The notes beneath the pieces are model-generated. The model made no database searches. It saw nothing but the letters and a program-made list of their open reading frames with translations, and was not told where the DNA came from. Below, in pieces: positions 38,101 through 48,429 of a stretch of DNA of 64,000 nucleotides. The DNA comes from Aselliscus stoliczkanus (taxonomy: Eukaryota > Chordata > Mammalia > Chiroptera > Hipposideridae). The stretch covers positions 134,161,001 to 134,225,000 of the forward strand of contig CM066731.1 in NCBI GenBank assembly GCA_033961575.1, in the 5' to 3' direction. The position numbers were made by a program, and so were the translations under genes. The number at the start of each line of letters is the position of its first letter. Within the stretch, counting starts at the first letter, position 1.

Positions 38101-38669
38101 CTCAGGTTATTGACTCTATTTATAGTAATGTACTACAACAATCGGGAACCCATGGAGACCTTTATTATGATATAAAAGGTACAAATAGAGTCTTCCCCAA
38201 AAAAGTGGCTAGTTTAATTATTAATGGAGTTTCAGATTTTCCATTAGATACAGATATCTCAAAGAATTCAAATGCTGATTTCTTTGGAGATCTAGACCTT
38301 GATAGAATTGTTCAAAAGGCACAAAAGCATGCTGTTGAAATGACCCCTGATGCAGAGAAAGAAGAGTTACATCAAGATTCAACTGGAGAAATCCCAATTA
38401 AAATAGTTCCACACGTTGGGAATAAACCAATCAAAGTAGACCCAGGCATTATTTCAGAACATTTAGCAGTCATTTCTATAAAAACTCAACCTCTTGAGGA
38501 ACTTCAGATGGAGTGTTTAAGAAAAACTGGACACAGCATTGCAGAAGTGAGAAGAGCATCAATAAATGGGAAAAGTTACTCATCAGACACATCTGATGTA
38601 GAAAAGATTACGAAAGAAAGACGTACTTCATTGAATATGATGGGACGACTGGATGTAAAACCCTTAGAG
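29161..38669 (+). CDS. FSIP2: FSIP2 exon 17, giant exon (3,169 codons)
   Basis: An uninterrupted 9,509-base coding exon. Two bases complete Val with exon 16 (start VPIEEKVSIVSTV) and it ends DVKPLE at GAG|GTAAGT on a codon boundary. It is dominated by 13 diverged units, each opening with an FLE-type helix (for example TFLEDIISELF). They lie near 30692, 31194, 31689, 32169, 32630, 33142, 33609, 34116, 34583, 36172, 36877, 37374 and 37880, mostly 460-510 bases apart. Later in each unit comes a VDSVYxNVL-type box and a closing helix ending in QPFL or FSGE. I take this to be the FSIP2-specific repeat region covered by the family's Pfam model (recalled). Between units 9 and 10 sits a long polar insert (about 35000-36150) ending in a Lys/Glu/Arg-rich run. 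There is no enzyme or membrane signature. Confidence 0.95.
36000..36080 (+). repeat. Purine-only (GA-rich) low-complexity tract inside exon 17
   Basis: Almost pure A/G sequence built of GAGAGA and AGAAAG units encodes alternating Glu, Lys and Arg (motifs such as EEDKERERE and KREKQRERE). It is microsatellite-like yet in frame, so length changes in threes could be tolerated. It lies in the linker between FLE units 9 and 10. Confidence 0.85.
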
Positions 38670-41154
38670 GTAAGTGCAAAAGCAATGGCAGATGAACAGG
38701 TGAATCATGAGACATAGTAGTACTGTGATTCCCTTCAAATAGGTATTTTAGAATGAATTTTTTATTGCTATTGCCCAACCCAATAGGAGAATTACCCAGT
38801 TCATCATAGTCATATGATTTACTGGGATTTGCCATATTAGCACTATGGCTCACTCTAAAGGGCTCAGGCTAGTTTTCCTAAGACAATCAATTTAAACTAG
38901 AATGGGAATACAGGGACACAGCCTTAATAGTAAAATAAGGCTGACTGAAATTATAATCTTCATTTGAAAATTCAGAAGAAACACAATTTCATACAGTTCT
39001 TGTAGTTCTTTGTTGTGAATATCTAAAGGTCCAATTAGAATATCAGGATATATGAAGTTTCAAAAATTATCTTAAATAGTTTTAATTTTACAAATTTAAG
39101 GTTACACACCAGTAGTTCTCTTTTTACTTTTAGCAACATTTATCAAGAGACATCATACTATAAATCCTTATTTCTTATTATTTCACTTTACATTAGCCTT
39201 TCTCAATTTATTCTATACTCTCAAGAAGTACCAAGTTTCTTTTCTCTTCTATTTTGGACTAGATCCAGCAGCCCTAATACTCCCATTTTTATGAACCCAT
39301 TTCCTCTTACTATAAACCTAGCTCTGCACTGCATCTTTCAGGCCCCAAATATATTAAACTAACTGGGACTTTAACATGCCAAAAGGATGTCCTTGTTATA
39401 AGGAAACTACACCACTGAGGACAAAAGAATTGTCTGGACAATGAAATTACATTGATCCACTACACATTTTGACTTTTATCAAAGCCCCTTCTACCAATGG
39501 TGTTCACTAAGAGGATTAAGTGTGTATATAATCTGTGTCCTGGACAATGAGAAAAATAAGACCATTCTCCCTGCAGCATAAATTTGAAGTGAATTTTCTC
39601 AAGTACTGTCCTACAGCCCACTGAACTATGCCTCAGGGCTGTTAAATATGTTAATGAGTGTTTTATGCTGTAATACCCAAATACTGAAATTATAATGGAA
39701 TGAGGCATAATTTCATCTCCTTTGTCTGAAATTGTGATGGTCCTTTCTAGCTCAAAAATTTCTTCTTCCCTATACATTCTCATCATTGCATGAATATATT
39801 GCTTGGTAGTCTTCATTTAAATATAAATAATCCCCTGGGAATAAAATTTCTGTGAACAGACTCAAACATTACTCAATTATCCTATTGGGCTGGGCAAATT
39901 ATTGTTAGTTACCAGCTCTCTTTGCCTAAGTCATTTATAGACCAAAAACAGCAAGATCATATTTAAAACAAACAATTACCCTGTTCTCTTACTAGGAAGA
40001 AAAGCCATACTAAAACAAACAAATAAACAAATAAAAACAAAGAAGCAGACACAGAAAAAGAACTCTATTAAGACATGTGCTTTGTACCAAATTGGGTACC
40101 AATACTGTCTTTCTCCAGCAGAGGGACAGAGAAGAGACAAAAAAACAGTAAGTTAGATCAGAGAAACCAGACACTTGTTCACTCCACCTCATGGTTTTAT
40201 TTTTCATTTTGAGGTACCATAAATTCCCAACACACTAGGCATGTACACTATTAAAACGATATATAGTAAAAAAATTCCAAAGTCATATAGAATGGCTGGA
40301 TTTTCTAAGCCATGGGTTCTCTCCACTAACAAAGAAAATCAAAATTGATTGTGTTTTAATGTTTTAAAGAGGCAGTTTCTATATTTTGTTTTCACAAAAG
40401 ATATTCTATTAGGGCACCATTATCTGTAACCTGGCTTACAATATTTAAAAGGCATGTTGAGACCTATGATTATTAAATCAAGTTAATTTGGAGGCATTGT
40501 GGCATCATCAAAGACTACAAAAGTGGGGAAATTCTGTTATTTGTTTTTAATCTGTCTTTAGCCATTGAAAATGGAATGTGGAATTTGATTAGGGATGTGA
40601 GGGGGAAAAAAATGAAGATTGATGTTTTGAAGATTTTTTTTGAAAAATATGTCCAAAGGATCAGAAGTGGAAGGATAGTGATTAAAGAGTCAAAGACCTT
40701 CACAATTTTGGTTATTCATCCTTTAAAAATCAAGATTAGATGATAACTTGATTTTTTTATTGAAAAAAAATTATGTTTCTCTATGATTCATTATCTAGAA
40801 TTTTAGTAAAAAATAGATTATTTTGTCTACTTCTGTCACAAAATTGTAGAAGTAAATGGGAAAAAAAAGTAAATGGGAAAAGAAATAAAAGATCCATGTT
40901 AGACAATCTATACTTTGAAGTAAGTTATGGTGAATTACGATGTAAAGTGAGTATAAAAGAAATGATAGACACTAAATTTTATTTTTAATTAAAGCTTATT
41001 GGGGTGATACTACCTTTGTATGTTATTTACTTGTATATTAGCAATATTTTAAGAAGAAAAAGAAACAAGTGAAAGTTATAAAAAATATTTGGTTCCCATA
41101 ATTTTCATTTTTTTCTTTTTCTTTTTTCTTTTTTTCATTTTTCATTTGTTCCAG
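38670..41154. other. Intron 17, nothing recognised
   Basis: A 2.5-kb AT-rich intron with no clear repeat family. A small imperfect duplication of AAGTAAATGGGAAAA occurs at 40851-40882. It ends in a very long T-rich tract before TTCCAG. Confidence 0.5.
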
Positions 41155-41649
41155 GCTGTTTGCAGAAATTCATTTCAGAATATAAGAAAGCCTGATATCA
41201 CGAAGGTGGAGCTTTTAAAAGATGTTCAGAGCAAAAAAGATCTTATCATCCGATTAGTAGCTCATGACATTGAAGATGATTCAGAAAGTAACATAGATAA
41301 CAGACTAATGTTTGAGGAAGGTGAAGTTCTTCTCGGAGAGGTTGTACCAGAAAGCTTAGGAGAACAACTTGAAGATCACATGAAAGTAACCACAAAGCCA
41401 ACAGAAAGCAAAGTTGTTTCTTCAAAGCCAAGAACAAGCACAAAGAGCCTGAAAAATTTTTTGTCACTAAGTAAATGTTGTCAGACCATATCCAGTGCAA
41501 ATATTGAAAGTACAGAAGCAACTTCAAATCATATGAAAGAACCTAAGGAGAGACAAGTTAAAAGAGCTGTTGCTGAGCTTGACATGGCCACCTGCTCAAC
41601 AACTATGCCTCTAACAGACTCTTCTTGGGAGACAAAGCTACCGCATAAG
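41155..41649 (+). CDS. FSIP2: FSIP2 exon 18
   Basis: The acceptor TTCATTTGTTCCAG follows about 50 bases of T-rich tract, and the donor is CATAAG|GTGAGT. Exactly 165 codons run from AVCRNSFQNIRKPDITK to SSWETKLPHK, phase 0 at both ends. An acidic section (DIEDDSESNID and EEGEVLLGEVVPESLGE) is followed by a Lys/Ser/Thr-rich, probably disordered section. No FLE repeat is present, so the repeat array ends with exon 17. The frame continues from the end of exon 17 and into exon 19. Confidence 0.9.
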
Positions 41650-43455
41650 GTGAGTGAGAAACATGACTTCCAATGACTAGATACCTATGTAAAGAATAGA
41701 GATCTTCAGAAATCCTGTCCAAAAATATACCTTAATTAGGAAGAACAGAATACTAAAATGGTTCCGGTCTTCTCCTAAACCTTGTAACATTTACAGGATA
41801 AGAAAAATAATTAACAGAAAAGCCATAGAACTCAAATGAGGGAAAGCAAATATGGAAAAAGACCTATATTATTTAGAGCCCAATGTGAAACCATGTAAGA
41901 GAAGTGAAAGCTAATTATTTATATTTATTACTTAATATATTCCAGCCCTTTTGTGACCGGAAAGTGGGCCAATGTAGGAGGAAGTAAGAAGATACGCACA
42001 AATTCAGAATCTCTGGGCCTAAAATAAAAATTATTTGAAGAAAGAATGGCTGAAAACTTCCCTAATCTGGGAAAAAAAATAGACATGCAGGTCAAGGAAG
42101 CCGGAGGGTTCCAAATAAGATGAATCCAAAGAGAAACATATGAAGACACATTATAATTTAAATGGTAAATAAAGATAAAAAGAGAATCTCAAAAGCAAGA
42201 GAAAAACAACTTACTACACACAAGGGAAATTCCATAAGGATAGCAGATTTTTTAGCAGAAAATTTACAGAGCAAAAGGTAGTGTCAGGACATATTTCAAG
42301 CGCTAAAAAGAAAAAGTTTCCAACCAATAATTTTCTATCTGCTAAGGTTATCATTTAGAATTGAAGGAGCAATTAACAGTTTTCCAGATAAGCAAAACCT
42401 AAAGATCATCATCATTCAACCGGCTTTACAAAAAAAATGTTGAAGGGATTTTTTTCTAACCTGAAAAGAAAATGCACTAATTAATAATAAGAAAACAAGT
42501 GAAAATAAAACTCTCCCTGGAAAGGATAAATCTATAGTAAAGTGTAGCAATCATCTGTAAAACAAGTATGAAGGTTAAATAAAAAAGTAGTAAAATTAAC
42601 TAAAATTAAAATTATAATAATTAGTTAAGAGGAGCATAAATTAAAAATATGAATGTGTCATTAAAAATAAAAAATATGGGGGGAGTAAAAATGTAAAGCT
42701 TTAGAATTTGAGTTTCTAACAACTTAAAACAGATTGCTATATACTTAGGATGTTATATGTGAACCTCATAGTAACCACAAAAAAGAAAAAAGAAAAAAAA
42801 CTAGACAAACACACAAAAGAAAATGAGAAAGAAATCTGAACATAACACTAGAGAAAGCTATCAGACCACACGGAAAGAAAGAGAAGAAGGAACAGAGTGT
42901 AACTACAAAAACAGCCAGAGAACAAGTAACAATATGGCAATAAATACATATCAATAACTACTTTCAATGTAAATGGACTAAATCCACCAATCAAAAGACA
43001 GAGTAGCTGAATAGCTAAAAAACAAGACCCATCTATATGAGACCTACTAGAGATTCACCTCAGAAGTAAGGACACACATAGACTAAATGTAAAAGGTGGA
43101 AAAAAAATATTTCACGCAAATGGAAACAAAATAAAAAGCTGTATGGCTATACTCATATCAGACAAAAAAGACATTAAAATAAAGACTGTATAAAAGACAA
43201 AGGGTACTACATAATAATAAAGAGGTCAACCAAGAAAGAGACTATAACACTTACAAATATATATGCACTGAACATAGAAACACCAAAATATGTAAAACAT
43301 ATATTAATGGACCTAAAGGGAGAAACTGATAGCAGTACAATAATAGTAGGGGACTTTAACGCCCCACTTACATCAATGAATAGATCACTGAAACAGAAAA
43401 TCAATAAGGGAATATCAGCATTAAAAGACGCATTAGACGAGGTGAACTAGATAGA

Positions 43456-43549
43456 AAAAAAGAAAAAGGAAGGAAGGAAGGGAGGGAGGGAGGGAGGGAG
43501 GGAGGGAGAGAGGGAGGGAGGGAGAGAGGGAGGGAGGGAGGAGAAAAAG
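43456..43549. repeat. (GGAA/GGGA)n purine microsatellite
   Basis: GGAA units pass into about 18 GGGA units with a few GAGA interruptions. The tract is all purine on the plus strand. Confidence 0.95.
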
Positions 43550-44285
43550 ATATGAAAGAAAACATCAATCTAAAAGCAACTAAATACGCTTTCTCCCCAA
43601 GTGCACAAGGAACATTCTCCAGGACAGATCACATGTTAGGCCACAAAACAAACCTCAATAAATTCAAGAAGATTGAAATATCAAGCATCTTTTCTGACCA
43701 CAATAGTATGAAACTAGAAATGAATTACAAGAAAAAACTGGAAAAACCACAAAAACGTGGTGATTAAACAACATGCTCCTGAACAACCAATGGATCACCA
43801 AGAAAATCAAAGGATAAAAAGAAAAAATACCTCAAAACAAATGAAAACAGAAGTACAACATACCAAAATTTATGGGATGCATCAAAGAAGTTCATAGTAA
43901 TACAAGGTTATCTTAAGAAAGATGAAAAATCTCAATCTAACTTTATGCCTACATTAACTAGAAAAATAGCAAATGAAGCTAGAAGTTAGTGGACGGAAAT
44001 GATAAAGAACCGAGCAGAAATAAATGAAATAAAAACTAAAAAGACAATAGAAAAGACTGATGAAACTAAGAGCTTATTCTTTGAAAAGATAAAATCAACA
44101 AACCTTAATTAAACTAACCAAGAAAAAAAGAGGGCTCAAATAAAATCAGAAATGAAAGAGGAGTTACAACTCCTCTTAGATTTCTTATACCACAGAAATA
44201 TAAAGCATCACAAGAGACTACTACAAACAATTATACAACAACAAACTGAACAGCTTGGAAGAAATGTATGAAGAACTAGAAAAAA

Positions 44286-44396
44286 GGGCCGGCCGAGTGG
44301 CGCGGTAGTTAAGCGCTGGCTTGGGAAGCCGGCGGCCCTGGTTTGGGTACCACATATAAGGGCCAGTGACACTGCCCTCAAAAAAAAAAAAAAAAA
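44286..44396 (+). mobile_element. tRNA-derived SINE, short form, inserted in L1
   Basis: It starts GGGCCGGCCGAGTGGCGCGG, includes GCGCTGGCTTGGGAAGCCGG between the box-like elements, has CCTGGTTTGGGTACC as its degraded B box, and ends ACTGCCCTC plus poly(A). It interrupts the L1 coding remnant. Confidence 0.85.
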
Positions 44397-45216
44397 GAAA
44401 AAGAAAAATAATGAAACTAAAAACATAACAATCTTCTAATACTTAATCATGAAAAAAATAGAAAACCTGAATAGATCAATTATTAGTAAAATGATTGAGT
44501 CAGTAATCAAAACCTCCCAAGAAATAAAAAGTCCAGGGCCAGACAGCTTCACTGGTGAATGCTTCCAAAAATTCAAAAACTAATTAATACTTATCCTTTT
44601 CAAAATCTTCCCAAAAGAACTGAAGAGCAAGAAATGTTTCCAAACACAGTTTACAAGGTCAGAATCACCCTGATACTAAAACCAGAGAATACACCATAAA
44701 AAAAGTAAGTTTCAGGGCAATATCCTAGATAAATGTAGATATAAAATCATCAACAAAATATTAACAAACTAAATTCAACAATATTTTGATAGGATTATAC
44801 ATAACAATCAAGTGGGATTTATTTCAGTGATGCAAGGAAGGTTCAACATCCACAAATCAACATGATACACCACATTAACATAATGAAGGATAGTCTAAAG
44901 CTAATACGATTATTCAATTGATGTAGAAAAAGCATTTGCAGTACTTCAATATCCATATACAATAAAAATTCTCAACAAAATGGGTATACAGGGAATAAAG
45001 GCTATTTATGACAATCCCACAGCAAACACAACAGTGTCAAGCTGAAAGCTTTCCTCAAAGATCAGGCATAAGACAAGGAAGCCCACTGTCCTCACATTTA
45101 TTCAAAATAGTACTTATTGGAAGTCATAGCCATAGCAATTAGGCAATAAAAAGAAATAAAATGCACCCAAATTAGAAAGGAAGATATAAAACTGTCACTA
45201 TTTGCATTCATATGAT

Positions 45217-45219
<3 letters not shown>

Positions 45220-45254
<35 letters not shown>
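45220..45254. repeat. (TA)n microsatellite
   Basis: Seventeen TA units inside the L1 remnant. Confidence 0.95.
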
Positions 45255-45260
<6 letters not shown>

Positions 45261-46869
45261 AAAAGACTCCAGCAAATAAATAAATAAATAAACTGTTAGA
45301 ATAAATGAATTCATAAAGTCACAGGATAAAAAAATACAAAATATAAAAATATGTAGAATTTCTATACACTAATAACAATTATCAGAGAAATGAAGAATGT
45401 ATACAAAAGTATAAAATATTCTAAATATTCTAAGAATAAATTTAACCAAGGAGGTGAAAGACCTATACAATGAAAACTATAATACGCTACTGAAAGAAAT
45501 TGAAGACACAAAAAAATGAAAATTTTTTTCCAGTGCTCATGAAATGGAAGAATTCATACTGTTAAAATGTCAACACTCCCCAAAGTAATCTACAGATTCA
45601 GTGCAATCCTTACAAAATTCCAATGGCATATTTCACAAAACTATAATAAGTTATTTTAAAATTTGTATGGAACCCAAAAGATCCATCAAAGCAACCTTGA
45701 GAAAGAACAAAGCTAGAGGTATCATGCTCCCTGATTTTAAGCTATACTACAAAGCTATAGAAATTGAAACAGTATGGTATTAGCACAAAAACAAATGCAC
45801 AAACCAATGAAACAGAATTGAGAGCACAGAAATAAACATATGTGGGTGATAAACTTATGACAAAGGGGCCAAGACCTATAATGGGGAAAGGACTGTCTCT
45901 TCAATAAAAGGTGCTGGGAAATCTGGGCAACCACGTGCAAAAGAATGAACTAGACCACTACCTTTCACAATACACAAAATTAACACAAAATAGATTCAAG
46001 ACTTGAATGCAAAATGTAAAACAAAATTCCTAGAAGAAATCAGGCAGCAATCTCCTTAATATTGTTCCTGATATTTTTGTGGATCTGACTCCAAACACAA
46101 GAGAAACAAAATAAAAATAAAAGCAAAAGTAAAGAAATAGCACTATATCAAATTAGAAAGCTTCTTCACAGTAATTGAAACTATCATTAAAACAAAAAGA
46201 CAACCTTCTGAATGACAGAAGATATTTGCAAATCATACATTCAATGAGGGTTTAATATCCAAAAATATATAAAGAACCCATACAACTCAACAACAAAAGC
46301 AAACAACCCAATTTTAAAAATGAGTATCAGATAAACATTTTCCCAAAGAAGATGTACAGATGGCCAACAGGCACATGAAAAGATGTTGCAATCACTAATT
46401 ATTAGAGAAATGCAAATCAAAGCCACATACCTGTTAGAATGGCTATTATCAAAATATAGGAAATAAGTGTTGGGGGGGATGTGAAGAAAAGGGAACCCTC
46501 ATACCTATTGGTGGGACTGGAAATTAGTGCTGCCACTATGAAAAACATGGTTTCTCAAATTATTAAGAATAGAACTACAATTTGATCCATCTATTCTACT
46601 TCTGGGTTGGGTATCTGAAGAATATGAATACACTAAATAAATTAAGTGGAAAAATAAAACATGACAAAACCGAACTCCTAGATACAGAGAACAGATCAGC
46701 GGTTACCAGAGGCAAAGGGGATGGGAAAGGGGGTGGGTAAAAGGGAGGAAGGGGGTTGATTATATGGTGATGGATAGCAAATAGTCTTTTGAGGGTGATC
46801 ACATTTTAGTGTATACAAATGTTGAATTATAATGTTGTATACCTGAACCTTATATAATAATAATAAAAG

Positions 46870-47352
46870 AAAAAAGAAATGTTATAGAATTACATTATCA
46901 AAATGTAATGAACAATGATTAAAATATGAACAATGATCCCAATAATAATAACCTTCTTTTCTGAGATTCTGATAGACATCAAAATAAAAGTATTCTCATA
47001 TAAAGTATGGCCATGAATTGCACACGACTTCCCAAACAAACTGATCAGAGTACAGGTTATGATGATTGACCTAACAAGGTTCTGAATTGACTGGAATTAT
47101 ATCTGTTCTTTTTATTTTTGAACTCAGTAAGATATGATTAAAAATATGCGTAAAATGCGGAAATAGAAAACTACATTCTTCATTGTGATAGGGTTATCTT
47201 TCAAATCTATTCAGACTCCAATATTATAATATAGATCATCTTTGCTGATCCATTTCCAAAGAATTATATTGGAAAGAGACATTTTAATTAGAATTATAGG
47301 GTGTATTCATCTTTTAAGTAATCTCTAAAACTTTTTTTTCATTATATTGTAG
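46870..47352. other. Intron 18, 3' end, nothing recognised
   Basis: Unclassified AT-rich sequence leading into the acceptor TTCATTATATTGTAG. Confidence 0.5.
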
Positions 47353-47531
47353 AGTACAGAATATGCCAATAAGATGAGAAAGTACACATCAAACTCTACA
47401 TTATGTAATACCTGCTCTTCATTTTTCCAGAAAGAAGAAATAAATCCTATTACTGAACCAACACATTACTTCATACACAGAATTATGAGTTCATCTTCGT
47501 ACAATCAAGAAGATCTGATTTCATCTGCCGG
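47353..47531 (+). CDS. FSIP2: FSIP2 exon 19
   Basis: The acceptor is ATTATATTGTAG. There are 59 codons from STEYANKMRKYTS to EDLISSA plus GG, which makes Gly with the first base of exon 20. The donor GCCGG|GTACAT is weaker than the gene's other donors. It is chosen because it alone joins exon 20 in an open frame. If not spliced, the frame runs only 14 more codons to a stop (about 47572). The exon is polar, with several Ser and Asn, a Cys pair (CNTCSS) and no known domain. Confidence 0.8.
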
Positions 47532-48420
47532 GTACATGAAATTAAAACAATATAAAAGTAGAAATATGAGATGAAAGTATTGTTTATAGGAAGAATGGGG
47601 TCCATGGTAAAACTATGATTGGGCAAGTATTCAGTGCTAAACCTTCCTTCACTCCTTATTCTTCTTTTCCAAAGATCCCCACTGTGGGCACTTCCTAAGG
47701 CCTCCCCTTTTCTACTTGATCCTCCCATTTTTATTTTTCTGCCCTCTGCATCCTTTAGTACAATTGTGTCTTAGATCAAGAATTTGCTAGCTTTTTACCT
47801 GGAAGATAAGCACTGGGTCACAATAGTATCTGTACCACCTGCCCAAAGGGTTCTTGTTCAAATCTCTTCAGTAACTAAGTATCCCAGTAGTATAACTGTC
47901 TGCAAGAAGAATCCAACGGAGAGAAGAGTAGTGTAAGTTGGTATACACATAGATAAATTTTAGAATGCAATGGAATTTGATGTGGGACTATAAAGAAAAG
48001 CAGCTTTTACATGAGGAGAAGACAACCCAAATTAGGGTGACTACAGCAGCAGAGTCTGGACTGTGTGGCATTTATAGAGGACAGACAGAGCAAAGTACAC
48101 TGTAGACTTGAAATCTAATTAATGACTACAAGTATCTAGAAAAGTTAAAACTTATCTAGAATTGTTCTTAAGTATATAAAAATATGCATAACCTTGAAGA
48201 GGCAGCATTTTCTATTGTGGGAGAAGCAATGGATATAAAGAGAAATGGTTGCATTTTTTTCCCCCATATAGCATAATAGAATTATGTTTCTTTTTGACAC
48301 ACTATTTTGGGATATCTATTTCTAGACCACTATTGCTTCTTTTTCCTGTGTAATGGTTATTTACACATACATAGTCACTAATGCAAGCACTTCTCTATTA
48401 TTTAAATTAATAATAAAGAG
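47532..48420. other. Intron 19, 5' part, nothing recognised
   Basis: No repeat or exon could be assigned before the L1 begins. Confidence 0.5.
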
Positions 48421-48429
48421 AAGGGCACA

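Larger units (their letters stand above)
41985..46870 (+). mobile_element. Long L1 (old L1M type), sense orientation, filling intron 18
   Basis: L1 landmarks appear in order: GGCTGAAAACTTCCCTAATC near 42048, ATGGACTAAATCCACCAATC near 42973, GTAAGGACACACATAGACTA near 43066, GGGGACTTTAACGCCCCACT near 43350, AGTCCAGGGCCAGACAGCTTCACTGG (in part) near 44530, AGTGGGATTTATTTCAG near 44811, ATTGATGTAGAAAAAGCATTTG (in part) near 44917, and a 3' UTR ending AATGTTGTATACCTGAACC near 46830. Both reading frames are broken by many stops and indels. A purine microsatellite (43456-43549), a SINE (44286) and a TA run (45220) interrupt it. Confidence 0.85.

Noticed and set aside
44208..44426. A minus-strand open frame with a poly-Phe run
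   Set aside because: It is the reverse of the SINE poly(A) tail and body.
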